DNA of 64,000 nucleotides. Source: Lichenostomus cassidix. Lineage: Eukaryota; Chordata; Aves; Passeriformes; Meliphagidae. The position numbers and the translations under genes were made by a program. The stretch is taken from NCBI GenBank assembly GCA_008360975.2, contig CM039194.1, positions 8,170,426 to 8,234,425 on the forward strand, written 5' to 3'. Below the pieces are notes generated by a model. That model saw nothing but the letters and a program-made list of their open reading frames with translations, had not been told where the DNA came from and ran no database searches. Below, in pieces: positions 26,798-39,838 of this stretch; the first letter of the stretch is position 1, and every line of letters starts with the position of its first letter.

Positions 26798-28007
26798 TCA
26801 TCCTGCTGCTTTCTAGGCTTTCTGTGTATCAGCTTTCAGCCACCCAGACTTCAGTGTAGCCTCTTTGCAATGTGTGTCTCTGCCTGAGGGGTCTCCCCGT
26901 GCTGGTGACAAAATGTGCCTTTGCCAGAGCTACGCAGCAGTGGTAGGTTGCAAGCATTCAGTGTGATGTGGCTCCTAATGCCATGCTGTGCATTCACGCC
27001 TTCCTCAAGCATGGAGCCATGAGTGTGCTCCATCCACGTGGGAAGAGCCTGCTGCTGTGTTTCCTGTGAGAGCTGATGGGAGTGTACCCTGTGTCAGGGA
27101 CAGAACGTGAAAACTTTATCTGTAGGCATGAAATCCCCTCTCTGGACATAGAGTGGTTTCTTGCTTGCTGGGTTGTGATGTCATGTGCCTGTCACTGGTG
27201 CATCCCATCCTTTGGCATGCTGGGGATGTGAAGAGAATGGGAAGATGATGCTTTCAGTTGTTTCAGAGAGCCTTCTGGCAGGTAGAGAGTTGCTGCCTGC
27301 TCCTGGAGCTGTACAGTGTGGTGGGTCAGGCATGGCCCCGGGTGCAGCTGCAGAGGTGGACTGCATGCATTTTGGGGCCTCCTTGGAAAACCTTCTGCAC
27401 CTGGGCAGTGAGAATGTCCCTAATGCCATGGCCTTTCCTGCAGGGATCACTCTGGTTTCACTGACCTCATGCAAGACACAACCGTCAAGCCGTGTTCCTT
27501 TAAAAGCACAGTGATACTCTCGTGCACAGCAGAGATTATTTTGAGAAGCTCTGGCTGTTTGCAGGCAGCGTGTTTCGGTGATGACCGGAGGCTACTGGCG
27601 CAAGGCCGAGGCAGGCAGAGGGCACGGCGGGAGCCGGCAGGTCTGTGCAGCGAGCGAGGCTGCTGCATCACGCTGCTCCTGCCCCGACTCCTGTCCCTGC
27701 TGCTGTCCCCCACCTGCCCTGGGAGGGGGGAGTTGCTTTCCTTTGGGTTTTTGGCGCACGACCTGCCTTTTTATTTTCTTGCCCCTTATTGCACTGCAAG
27801 GTTGCCAAATAAGCCTTGAACAACTTTCAAAGCTGCCTTCAGTTTCTGGTTTGTTTTAGGATAAAAGTTGGAGCAGATTCAGGCAGTCACGTTCTGTGTG
27901 CACAGCGTCTGGATAAAACTCTGCTCTCTCCATGTGTACTTAACCTTTGGGGTCCCCTCACTCCTTCCCATCTGTGCAAACAGGGTCCTTTAGAAAAGCC
28001 CTACAAC

Positions 28008-28143
28008 TACAGGGCCAGGTTGGATGGAGCCCTGAGCAGTCTGACCTAGTGAGGGGCATCCCTGCCCATTTTGTGGGGGATGGGCACAAAGATCACTGCA
28101 TGATCTTCAGTGTCCCTTCCAACCCACATTATTTGGGATTCCA
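28008..28143 (+). repeat. CR1 LINE fragment (intron 1)
   Basis: CAGGTTGGATGGAGCCCTGA, CATCCCTGCCCATTTTGTGG and AGTGTCCCTTCCAACCCACA form a sense CR1 3' end of an older subfamily. Confidence 0.82.
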
Positions 28144-31100
28144 CGGACTTGCAGGGCACTTTCTTGGTAATTAACTTGGTCTAATTATGGCCAGCTTACT
28201 GTAAGTGAAGGATACAACTGTATTTGTTATATAATGACACTACTGTTACTTTTTTGTAAGCTCTCATTTTCAATGTCATTTTTGTAGTTTCGGTTTCCAG
28301 TGTGACAGTTGTAAAACTGTCTTCATGGGCACGTGTTTGACACAGAGCTGGCAGAGCCTTTCAGTCCTTTCATTTTTTGTATGGTTGTGCTTTCACTGTA
28401 GGGGCATGTCAGTAGGTATTGAAGCTCTTCAAGCTGTAAGATTGGTTAAAAGATAATTGCTTCTTATAATAATAAAGGCAGTGTTTAGCTATTATATGGC
28501 CCAAGCTGTGAGGTGTCTCTCTACATCTTCTGCAGCCGAAGATGAAAACCTGTGGTGTGATAATGCACAGGCAGCATCCTGCAGACAGCAACAGGCCAGA
28601 TTTCCAGGATATTTGTGGCTGGAGGCAATGCCAGCTGAAGTCTGGCCTGCTTAGCCCTGCTGTGAACACTTGATACATAACTGTTGATATTGCAGAAGGC
28701 AACACAAAACTGAAGTTTGACGAAGCAAATGTTTTGGTCCAGTCCGAGCTGTCAGAGCAACAATGCAGGCTAATACCTGGCTTGGAAGTGGTATTCTAAA
28801 TATTCCTGTTCTTCCCTATCCTCTGCAGGACCCGCTCTGGGCATGCCACTGTGTCATGTCTTACGCATTACGGAGGGTTTTCTGTTTTGAGCTTGCTTAG
28901 TTTTCTGTGTCACTTTGGATGAAGCACTCCCATGCTTGCCTGAATGCAATTGGCTGGGCAGGATCCTCAGTGTGTTATTCAGAAACCACTTTATTCTGGT
29001 ACTGCTGCCAAAAGAAACAGCAGCAGTGAACCCAAAAAGGTTTGCAGCTGAATCAGTACCCCTGGACTGATGCACAAATATTTGTGCTGGTGCCTGGGAA
29101 AGGCAGGGTGGGTGTGGGAATGGTGGAAGGGGCAGGTGGTCAGGAGGATTCCTTTTACTGGCAGGAATTGCTGTCCCAGCCATGGCCTGGAATATGATGG
29201 GGTATCCCTGCCTGCGTGGGCTCCACTGAGGTGTGCTCCAGGCAGGGGTGGAGGTGGGTGTGTGGTGGGTCAGAGTCATGCAGGGAGGATATGGCCCCAC
29301 CCTGGCACCAGGATGCCAGGCAGGGATTTGCTGATAAGCTAACAACCTTTTCTGATGCTATAGCAGGACAGTGAGTTCTGTGCCAACAGCCATGTGCCCC
29401 AGTGTGGGCATAAGGCAAGGGGACCCTCATGGCCCTGTCCAGCAGTGGAGTGGGTTGGGGTCAGCCATCCCATCCTGCCAGCAGGACTCAGACCTGTGCA
29501 GATTGTGCATGCAGCAGGAGAGCAACCAGGGCCAGGGCTGTCCCTTCAGCCGTCGCTGTGTCACTGTGACCAGTCTCACACAGTGACCCTCCAGATGCAG
29601 CCAAGGGCAGGGTGTGAATGGTCATGGAGAGCTGGGAACTGGCAGTGCAGGGACTTGCCTGCAAGTCTGTCCTTGTCTAGCAGTGACCTGCTGTGGGGAC
29701 AGCAGAGCCAGCCCTCAACAGCCAGGGCAATGCATGCTCCTGTGCCAGCTTCTTCCTACCTGGCATTTCACCCCAAATCTCCTTGCCTCCACCCGGCTAG
29801 GGGCTTGTAGAGGGAGATGGCCACAGAGGGCCTGGCTCTGGCATGGTCATGTGGAGAGTCTGAAAATGAGCTGTGAGCTGGAGAGGGGAGTACATCCCAC
29901 CTGAGTGCTTTGAAAGCGATGTCCCCTTGTGCTCCCTGCACCTCTGCACTGCCCAGCACTGACATTGCTGTAGAACCTTCACATGACTGGGGTCCTTAGC
30001 TGGACCAGGGCCTCTACAGATGGTACTAAGATTTATTTAAATCCCACCAGTATGTAAAGGCAAACATCAAAACTTTCCCTGGCAACAAGCCATCAAGCTC
30101 TTTGTGAAGCACCTTCACATCTCTGCTCTGCCAAGCCAGCTGTCAGGGGTGCAGCTCCCTTCTCCCTCTCCATTCAGTGCTTCTCTTTGTACTCTGCCCC
30201 AGATAACTATTTTTATGCCATTCTTTAAGCTGTTTGTGTGCTGCCTGACACAGAGTATTCAGGAATCATGTAGTATATGGGACAATCGACCATCAGTGTC
30301 ACTAAAAAAAAACCCAAGCCAAAACCAACCCAACAAATCTCATTCTTCACAAGTGCTGAAGTTTACAACTGCTCATGGGTACCTCTTGGAAGGGGGAAGC
30401 TTTCCAGATGTTCAGTGAGCAGTGTCCAGAATAGAGCTCCAGCCCTGGCCAAAGCAGCCCTGCGATGCTGTGTCAGGATCCAGCCCCGTGTGACAATGCC
30501 AGCAGCACATGGTACTTCAGCATGAGCCCCAGCAAACGTGTGCAGGATTCACTGCCACCTGCAAGCTTTGCCATAGGGCTGAGAGGCAAATTCTCTCCTG
30601 CTTTAGTGCCTCCATGGGATGTTCCTGTGGACTATGCTGGCTGTGAACCAGGGAAGCAGACAGGGAGGGATCAAGCTCTGGTTTCCCCAAATGGAGCTTT
30701 GCAGCCCCTGTGCTGATTTTGGCACAGTTGTGTGAGCAGGCTCCAGAGAGCTGCGGACAAAGAGCCAGAAAACCCCACAGCTTTGGGGTTTTTCCTTCTG
30801 GCTGGGGTGTGTTTTAACTTGGAGGAATGGCCTGATCCTGCTTGGGGTGAGCACACACAAGCTGTGCTGGCACAAGGGCAACGAGATGAATATGATGAGC
30901 GGGATAGCGGATGCAAAAATATCCCGTGTAGGTTTTCACATCTGAACTCCATTCTCTGCAACCACAGGCTGAGGTTTTTAGCCCGGTCAATGAAACCTCG
31001 TGACTCTGGCTCGTGCTGGTGCTGGGTAACATTTTAAGGATGTTTCAGCAGTTAGAGGAGCTTTTTTGTTACTGTGCCTTAGGCAACTGATCGACTTCAG

Positions 31101-32060
31101 AGACAGCAGAGCTATTGAGCTTTTCCCATTTGGTAGGAAACTTAAAATCCTTGCACGGGCTTCCTGATGCCTTGTTATCCAGAGGAGTGGCAGATTTAGA
31201 CCAGATTCCCAGTCACGGCTTTTCCATATGCGTGAGTCATGGTGGCTTCCGACAGCTGCTGCACCGCTCTGCTCAGGGGTGCAAAAGGTATTTTTAGGTT
31301 GGTCCACATGTGTGAGCTGTGCTGAGTGGGTGAGGAAGTGTGGGATGGAGAATAAAGCTTTCCATGAGGATTTGGTATCAGTGGATGAAGAGGGACACGA
31401 TACAGAGGGCTGAGGATGAGTTGGTAGTCTGTGCATGGCTCCAAGCACGAGGCATTTCCAGACCACTGGTGGCTGGATTTTGCTCTCTGAAAGAGCTCAG
31501 ATGTCTAAAGTAAGATCTCTGCACAGCACTGAATTATTTATTGAATCATTTCTTTTGGCAAGGGACTGATATGCTGTAGATAGTTTAGATACTTTAAATA
31601 CCTCTATTTACGTGTGATTACTGGGCTCTTTCAGGACATTGAGCTCCTTGTTAGCATTTTTCCCTTTTTAGTGGATGCTTGCAAAGATCCTGTGTTTTGC
31701 AAATGCATTTCCTGGCAGCGCAGAGCAGGAGGGAGCAGAGGCCAGTGCTGCTCCTCCGGTTGCTTGGAGATTGGCGGCCTTTGTCTGCACCCTGCCTTTG
31801 GGGCTGGGGTTGTCAGAAGTCTGTATGGAAGCTGGAGGGTCAGCAAAGCCACTGAGCCCAGTGCTGGGGTCTGCCACCAGCTCCGTCCCCAGGAACCATG
31901 GGGAAATGTGGTGCCATGGTCATGCCCAGGCTGTTCATGCACCAGTTACTTACTGAGAAAGAGTTTTTTAAGGAGTGAGATGTCTCTACAATAATGTTTG
32001 TGGATGTGGTTATAGTGCAATTAGTGCTATTAATCATCAGTCATCCAGAGGAGGGGGAAA

Positions 32061-32147
32061 TTTTATTTTTTATATATATTTTAAATATATACGCATGCAC
32101 ACACAAGCATTTACATCCACGCATGCAGATATATAATTGTATGTGTG
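32061..32147. repeat. AT-rich and (TA/TG)n low-complexity tract
   Basis: The tract consists of TATATA, ATGTGTG and ACACAAGCAT-type simple sequence immediately left of the solo LTR. It probably served as the integration target and continues beyond the LTR as TATATACCATATATA. Confidence 0.7.
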
Positions 32148-32418
32148 TATATATGTGGCTAGCACAGGTATTTCCCATGAGAACTTTCTCCTGTGTTTTA
32201 TAAACAAAGATAAAGTTTGGATGTTGTTAAAACAGTGTCTCGAGATTTGGACAGTTCAGGCCTGGCCAATTGGGCCTAGGGGGAGGTTTCTGACTGACCA
32301 ATCTGGGTGACTTCTGAAGTCTATATAAGTTAGAATCAAAATAATAAATCTCTCTTTTCTTGCCACGCTGAGAACCCAGGTCTTTTTCTCTGCTAGTGGC
32401 TCAACAGCGACATATATA
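32148..32418 (+). mobile_element. Solo LTR of an endogenous retrovirus with 6-bp target-site duplication
   Basis: A 259-bp element (32,154-32,412) starts TGTGGCTAGC and ends AGCGACA, giving TG...CA termini, and is flanked by TATATA on both sides (32,148-32,153 and 32,413-32,418). It has a TATA-like box (CTATATAAG, about 32,322-32,330) followed by AATAAA at 32,343-32,348 and a T/C-rich segment, the order expected of U3, R and U5. No internal retroviral genes adjoin it, so it is a recombined solo LTR. A 6-bp duplication is typical of alpha/beta-type (ERVK-like) integrations. One caution is that the duplication lies beside a TA-rich tract, so chance matching is possible. Confidence 0.65.
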
Positions 32419-35400
32419 CCATATATAAACGGGACCCAGTATTTTAGCAGCCTTTTCTCAGAGACAACTTTTCTGTCCTGAGTGGAAACTGTCTTCTCAT
32501 AAAAAAATAATACACCACTGAGCCAAGTTTATACCATAGCCCCAACCACATGCTGATGCTGAACTGGCCTCTTTCATCCATCCCTGTCCTTTCCCCACTC
32601 CCTCAGTCACGAGAGGTCACAGGAAAGCACGGCTGGCCTCCGTGCCATGAAGTTTATTTGCCTTATTCTTCTCCAGCAGATCCAAGGCTTGACCCGGATG
32701 CAAAGCCTTTTTCCATTGCAGATAACTCTGCCTTGCTAAGTTGGAGGGGTGAGTGGGGAGGCAGGGGAACAGTGAACAGTCCCTGATTGCCTCACTGCAG
32801 CCCCATGTCTGCTGCCATGCCCCTGAGTTTGGGGTGCACTGAGCCCTAGGCCAGCTCTGCCAACACAAAAGCAATTTGGGCTGAAGAGGCTTATGTACCA
32901 TTGAAACCCTGTTCTTTAATAGTCTTGATGGCAAAGGGCCAGTTTCACAGATTGGATGGGTCTGATTCTCAAAGGAAAGGGAGAAGGATGTTCTTTGTTA
33001 GTAAAAATAGAACACAAAACTTATAAATTTCTTTTACAACATTTCTAGATCATGGGGTGCTTCTCCAGTGTCTGCTCCCCAGAGAAGTGCCACAGCCTCA
33101 CAGGCCCTGTGTGCCTTTCCTCCCTTTTTTGCTATCCATCACCTGTAATTCTATCTTACGTTGCCTGAGCACCGGCATAAAAATCCAAAAACAGTAACTT
33201 TATCTCTAAACCAGTTCCTTTTTCTTTTCTCTTTTGTCTTCCCCTTCCCAATTATAACTCATCGAGTTATAGTGGAACCATAGTCAATGAGGACAAATGC
33301 CTTGGCTTTGAGTCCTAGATTATTATTTGACCCGGCAAAGAGCTGTTTGATCTAAGTAAAACACAGTAATTGTGGTTGTGCGCTTGGGAGGCAATTATTT
33401 TGCTCAGTGGGTAAAATTAAGCACCTGTAAGAGTTCAGTTTGGTCTGGTTTTGGTGGGTAGGGGGTATTTTTTAAATGAAAAATAAATACAGTTTTGATG
33501 AAAATGCGCTGTCCCAAAAATCAAAGCAGCGATACATCAGGTGGAGGCTGTGGCAGTTGGCTTAGGGTGATGTGTCTGAAGGTGAGAGACCTTAAATGGG
33601 GGAAAGGGCTGTAGTGAGACAGGTCACTTTAGAGGAGCAAAGGCAGGTATCGTTTCAGAAAGTTTTAAGTAGTATTAGCCTTGTCTTGGTCAATAATCCC
33701 AGTAATTGCTGAATCCCAGGTGTGACAGATTAACCCTTGCAAAGTACAGAGGATCCCAGTACATGCATCCAAGTGTGTGGGGGGTGGGTCAGGGCTGTGA
33801 GGTCACCCCTGCCCAGGCTGCCCTGGAGGGATGCAGGTCGAGCAGTAAAATGTTTTAGGTCACTATTGTGGGGATGTGTTTATACCACAATTACATGAAT
33901 GGGACAGAAACTGTTAGGAGTCCTGCAAAACTGTGTGCGCCAAGTATTGCTTGTCCCCTGCTTCATTTTGGGGCTGCTTACTGGATTTCCACACAGCAGT
34001 TCTTTCATCATTTCAGATACTTCTGGGGTTCCTATTTTCTGGTTTATCACCCTCTTTACTCTGTCTCAAGCAGTTTGTAAGCTCACAGACTGTCTGGCTT
34101 CCTGTCTCACAGCAGGGAGTTCTTCTGTAAGGTTTTCAGTAGCTCTCTGTAATGCCCAACAAATACATAATAGCATTTTCTCTCTGTTATTAACACTGGC
34201 TTTTTCCCGCTGTAAAGTGTGGCATTATCATTTCCATAAACACTATAGAGTAAAACCATTAAAACAGGGAATAAATTGACCTGATCTCAAACTAGTTGAA
34301 AATAAAAAGGTGGCCAAGTGCCATGAGTTTTCCAAATTTTGCCCTGTTTAAGTAAAACAAATAGGACAAAAATCTGCAGGTTCGGATTAAACTGTGTGTT
34401 GCATTTGTGGCTGAGGCACAACACAGTGCAGGGTGGGAGATCCCATTAGACCACTTGTTCACATAAATTCTAGAGAAATGTGAGTCCATCCTGCTGCAGA
34501 GTGGCCAGTGTCCCACTTCCTCACCTGAGCCCAACCCCAACCCACACTGGCCTCAGGATGACAACTGAAAGCTCCTCCAGCTTCTCATACTCTGTGCCCA
34601 CACAGGCAAAAGTTGTGGAGCTGCATAGCAGAGGCTGACTTGGCATCACCTCTCTGGTTTTAATTACAGCAGTGATTAGGAATTCACAGCCTGTGGTGTC
34701 CCAGGAGCTCCCTGGCCAAGTTGGAGAAGGTCAGAGGTACCTGAGCTGCATTAAACGGCAGGGGCTCCTCCCAGGGTTGACATCCCACTGCATGCCTACA
34801 TGGAGCTTGGGGAAAAAGGAAAAATAGTAACGATTATACTCTGCAAACAGTACACAACATCCCCAAATGCCTCTGCCTGCGTGGCTGTGACGGCCTCTGT
34901 GCATGCGTTTTTATAAAGATGTTAATTATTGCAGCAGCTTTCATTTAAATAAACAAATGGTTTCCAGTGATGCAGTCTGACTAACAGCTTTATGTGTCCC
35001 TGGGAATGCTGATGCTCCCTTTCCCCTTGGTAAATGGAGACTCTCTTGTAGTGACATAGACATAATTTGAGTGATATTCATGATTTGAATCTCTATTGCA
35101 AAGTCCCCTGAACCCTCTGTTCAGAGCACTGTTCAGAACCCCTGAGCAGAGCACTGGGCATGTTTTTCTTCTGCACAGGAAGGTGAGGGAGAGTGGTCCA
35201 AGTTTTGCTGGATGCTTCTTTGTGCAGATCTTCTGTCACTGACCCCATTTCAGGAAAATAACTATAAATCTCAGGGTCTGAGGTCTGCAGAACTGTACAC
35301 AAGAAAAAAGTTCAAAAAGCTCATAGTGTTTTGCTGAAGTGAAATCCCTCTAAATCTGCCTCTCTGGATTGAGATGTTTTAGATCCTGTAAATTCTGTTT

Positions 35401-37477
35401 CCTCAGTGAAATGAGTGAGCAGCCAGTGCCGTAGCCAAGGACACGGATCCGTGGTGACTGCCGGCTGACAGGATATTCCAGCTTGCTCTGAGAGGGTCTG
35501 CGGGCTCTGAGCCATTGCTTGTCACTGGCTCTGCCTTGTAGTTCCCCACTGCAAATAGTTAATTCTCTCAGCCATATGGAAAAGCTGCTTATTTGGGTTT
35601 GGTTTTGTGCTGTGAGGTCTAATGTAAATAGCCTTTTTGGGGGCTTGAATAAAGGGATGGTAATGGGACACTGTGCCCGCTTTCCAGGATAAAATGAGTC
35701 ACCTTCCTCTTCTCCATCCCACTGTGAATGCAGGGGGCAGGAGGATATGGGTGTCCCAAAAGAAGTTGTTCTTCCCAAGCAGGCACTGATGGAATGGTGA
35801 GAAGGATGTGATTGCGTGGCTGCACAGGACCAGTAAAATTTTAATTGCATTAAGCATACACCAGTAGTCTGAGGCTGTTCCCACACTGGCTTATGTCCCT
35901 GAACTCCATTGACTGGAGTTACAGAATCACTTCCAGTAGAAAAAGATGAAAACTAAATCGCACAAGAGAGCTGTTTGTTACCAAAATAAATAAATAAACC
36001 CTGTTCCGGGGGCGATTGTTGTGAGCACAGGCTGATGGGTGACCTGGAGCCCAGTGTCACTGCTGGCTGCCCAGAGGCTGCAGGAACCCCGTTCAGCCCA
36101 GACCCAGGCTGGGAAGTTCTTCTGTGCCAGGCACCCCCAGCTCTTACCCATGGCTGTGCTCTCTTGGCACCTCTCCAGCACTTCTTCCTTCCTCCAAACC
36201 ACTTTCTTCTGTCCTTCCTTGCAAATTTGTTTCTCTTTTCTTTGCCATGGGAATAATTTAGAAATCCGGTGATGTGCAGTGCCGTTTGGAATAAGTGGAA
36301 ATGTCAGTGTGTCCATGTGCTACATGCATGGATGCCATGCTCTGCTCACTGGCACCCAGGGCTGCTTGCTTGCGGCGAACATGCCCTGCAGCAGGGTGGT
36401 GGATCCACCTTGGGTAACAGAAATAGGGCAGGAGGTAGCAGAAATGGGGCACAAAGGTAACAGAACCATGGAGGAGGGGTGTGGAGAGCATCCTGCTGCT
36501 GATCCTGGGCCTGGGGTGGCAGCAGTAGCTGCTTGTGGTGCACTCTGGGGTGCAACACTGTCTTGCTGATGAGTAACCCAGCCCAACTGGGTTAATAATA
36601 AATATTATTTATTTTCCTGATCACATGAGAAATGGACTCCCAGAGCATGTGACCATGAGGTGCTCACCTGCTTGTCTTGACTCGAAGGAGGAGGCTGTGA
36701 TCCAGGCACCCGTGACCCCTCTTTCTGGGTATAGGGAGGGGGTGAGGTAGTTCTCCCTGATCATCCCAAACACAGCTGAGCCCCTTTCCTGGCCACCATC
36801 CCAGGGCAGGTTGGCTGCTCTGAGCAGATCGAGTATGGACTCATCATGAATTACTTTGGGATGCAAAACCCAGGATTAACTATTGCAAAAGGCAAGTTGT
36901 GTGAACTCTGTAGTGCCAAAATGGAATGTAAACAGAAATTGCTGCCCTGATTCTCATGATCCTTCTGTTGATCCTATGAGCTCTATATGTCCATGGATGC
37001 CCTGTACCCAGACAGATGTAAAAGCCTGGCTCTGCTTCTCCCCAGCAATCCCTGCAGCTGAGCAGGATGGAAGCAGGACAGAAGCTCGTGGCTGTAGCCA
37101 AGCATCCCCCCATGGCATTGCTGTTCCCACAGGCACCCTCCCAGCTTTCCACTTTCAACTTAACTGCACGGATGGATACAAAACAGCGCTTACAGGCTGC
37201 TCTTGAGGGAGTAATTCCCAAGATTTCAGTGTAACCAGCAAGCTGGGTGGCTGCTTTTGGTGGGACAGGCTGTTTCTGGGAGCAGACAGTCTTAATTGGG
37301 ACTTGCTGAAATGCTTTTGCACAAATAGGCAATTCATCAGTAAATGAATAGCTCCCTTGCTAAGCTCTCACAGTTTTTGTAGTAAAAGTGTGTTTGTCAG
37401 GCTGCTTTTCATAGTCTGGTGTTGAGAAATATTGAGGGGAGAAATCAGTACTGTCTCAGTTCATAGAAGCATTTTAT

Positions 37478-37672
37478 CCCAGAATGGTTTGGTTTGAAAG
37501 GAACCCTAAAGCTCATCCAGTTCCAACTTCCCTGCCATGACCAGGGACACCTTCCATATACCAGGTTCATCCAAGCTCCATCCAGCCTGTCCTTGAACAC
37601 TTCCAGGGATGGGTCATCCACAGCTTCTCTGGGCAAGCTGTGCCAGGGCCTCACTACCCTCACAGTTCATCC
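37478..37672 (-). repeat. CR1 LINE fragment (intron 1)
   Basis: CCCAGAATGGTTTGGTTTGA, CCTTGAACACTTCCAGGGAT and TCTCTGGGCAAGCTGTGCCA give an antisense CR1 3' region. Confidence 0.87.
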
Positions 37673-39127
37673 TAACGTCATTGCAGCTGCATACTCAGTA
37701 TTTTATCACATGTGGAGATTTCTGAAAAGGTGCTCAAATGTCAGGAGAAAATTCCCTCCTGTGTGGGTATTGCCCATCTGGATGTGATTATTGGAGGGGT
37801 TCAAGCATTCTTGAAGAGGCTGGTTGTGGTCCCAGAGGGTTTGCAGAGTCGGGAGTTCTCTGGGAGGAGAGGTGACTGTGGGATGCTGGGCCAGCACCAG
37901 GGAGCAGCATAGGGCCAGGGGGATGTTTGGGCCAGAGCCCTCAGGAGGGAGATGGTCCTGAACATGGGCTCTGTGTTGCTGTGCCCCCGTTGCTGCCCTC
38001 ACCACTTCATAGCCCAAAAGTGAGTGAGGTTAATTGTTTATGTTGCTTTGTCTCTTGTGCAAACTTAAAAACCTCCTCCAGAGCCTCGTGTGAGGGGTGC
38101 CCCCTGTTTGGCACCTGGCCTTGCCAGCCCCAGCGCTCACTTGGCACAAACACAGGAGAAGGCTACTAGAGGGTTGTCCTGACCTTCAGGACTTCAGGAC
38201 AGTGCAGCCCAGACTCTGTTCCCAGGAGGAAAAAAGCTGGTTTGTGTTAGTGGTGCCATTGTGTGGGAAGTCCTGGCCGCCTCATGGGAGTGAAGCCATG
38301 TAGCTCTGCAAGCTGGAACAAGGCCAGAGGGTAAGAGGGAAGGGGCTGCCTGGGCTCATATGGCTGAAAAGCTTTTTTTTTAAAGACCTTGACTCTTGTA
38401 AAGTCATAAATAGAGCTGTGGGAAACCTTAACTGTTTGGATTCCCCCTGGGCAGCACCTGCTTGGCTCGTCCCTCAGAGGGCTGGCCGATACCGGAGACT
38501 CCCCAGTGGGAGCTGATACGGGGCCATCACTGTAAACAGGAGTTATTTAAAATGTTCTTGTGTACTCAACACCCAAACACAAGTCCCCGGAGGACAGTCT
38601 GACCTCTCTGGAGCAACAAGCCACCTGCCTGGCTCCCTCTCTCCTGTGGCTTTTTCTGTCTGTGCAAAAGGGAAAAGCCAGGCAACCTGCTGCGGCAGAT
38701 CTAGATCAATGCCCGACCCGCAGTGTGACCTTGGCTTTCCCAGGAGCAGCTCCTACTCTGTGAGCCCAGCACAACCAGACTGTGCAGTCCTGCTCAGGGA
38801 AGGCAGAGAAAGCCCCTGGCAGACCTGAGGGGTTGTAGCTGGATCCCAGAGCTTGTCCCAGCATCTCTCACCTCCAGGTAACTGCAGCTGCATCACCTTC
38901 TGCACGTTGGTATTTGGTTCTTCTTAAGGAGTGAGCTCTCTGTTCCTGCTCACCCTGCTAGGGATGTTTCCTCCTTTCTACTTCTTCCATCAATGCTGTT
39001 TTCCTCAGTTAGGGTGGCTACTAGCAGGCAGCCCCACGGCTCAGCAGAGCAGGGTGTCTGCTATGGCCGGTGAGGCAAAGCATGTTCTCCCCTCACCCAA
39101 CCTGCCCCATCCTTCTGGCTCTTGCAG

Positions 39128-39348
39128 AGTTTGCCGTTTCGCTGGTGGAGAAGATGCAGGCTCAGGAAATCCTGCGGAGCCTGCGGCTCCCCGAGTTTGA
39201 TGACCTCAGCCAGTTCTTCCGCAACCTGCCGGCCACGGCGCTGGTGGGCATCGGTGCCTTCGCCGCCGTCGTCGCCTACTGGTTTGCCAGCCGGCCCAGG
39301 GCCGTGAAGCCACCCTGCGACCTGCGCATGCAGTCAGAGGAAGTCGAG
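39128..39348 (+). CDS. ACSL6: ACSL6 exon 2 (residues 17-90): membrane anchor and alternative start
   Basis: The acceptor CTCTTGCAG precedes AGTTTGCC, and the donor is GAGGTGAGG. The exon encodes the end of the leader, then Met26 (39,154), an amphipathic start MQAQEILRSLRLPEF, a hydrophobic membrane segment at about residues 52-71 (ATALVGIGAFAAVVAYWF) followed by SRPR, and the PPCDLRMQSEEVE block. Family members are anchored by this single N-terminal helix with the catalytic part in the cytosol. Met26 has A at -3 and is the likely start for transcripts from the second promoter. The frame stays open past the donor into an antisense CR1, but that read-through has no coding meaning. Confidence 0.95.
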
Positions 39349-39400
39349 GTGAGGCCAGGGCAACCCCAGCTGGCTTTCCCCGAGGTTTGCATGCCTGGAA

Positions 39401-39838
39401 GTCATGGAGCGGTTTGGGTTGCAAGGGACTTTAAAGATCATCTCGTTCCAACCCCCTGCTATGGGCACTATCCCAGCTTGCTCCAAGCCCCATCCAGCCT
39501 GCCCTTTAACACTTCCAGGGATGGGGCAGCTGCAGCTTCTCTGGGCAACCTGTGCCAGGGCCCTACCACCCTCACAGGGGAGAATTTCTTCCTAACATCT
39601 AATTTAAACCTACTTTATTTCAGTGTGAAGCCACTACCTCTTGTTCTGTCACTATGTGCCCTTGTAAAAAGTCCCTTTCCAGCTCTCTCGTAGGCCCCCT
39701 TCATTAAGGTGTCCCTGGAGCCTTCTCTTCTTCAGGCTGAACAACCCCAGCTCTCTCAGCATTTCCTCATAGGGTAGGTGTCCCATCCTTCTAATCACTT
39801 TCATGGCCTCCTCTGGACTTGTTTCTACAGATCTGTGT
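39401..39838 (-). repeat. CR1 LINE fragment (intron 2)
   Basis: GGAGCGGTTTGGGTTGCAAG, CCTTTAACACTTCCAGGGAT, GGAGAATTTCTTCCTAACAT and CAACCCCAGCTCTCTCAGCA trace about 440 bp of antisense CR1. It begins about 53 bp after the donor of exon 2, so reading frames that run on from exon 2 into it are artefacts. Confidence 0.9.

Larger units (their letters stand above)
13660..39127 (+). other. ACSL6: ACSL6 intron 1 (25.5 kb)
   Basis: This long first intron contains no coding exon I can support. It holds CR1 fragments near 18.8, 20.5, 22.4, 24.9, 26.3, 28.0 and 37.5 kb, a second CpG island near 25.6 kb, a solo LTR at 32.15-32.41 kb and a consensus CRE at 16,456. Open frames inside it, including one of 178 codons on the minus strand at 35,350-35,886, resemble no family I know and show no exon structure. 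The remaining sequence appears to be unique intronic DNA. Confidence 0.8.

Noticed and set aside
35350..35886. A 178-codon minus-strand open frame in intron 1
   Set aside because: It shows no recognisable domain, signal or family pattern, has no exon neighbours, and length alone is not enough in 64 kb of six frames.
39070..39693. A 207-codon + frame beginning upstream of exon 2
   Set aside because: It is exon 2 of ACSL6 read on through its donor into an antisense CR1; only 39,128-39,348 is coding.
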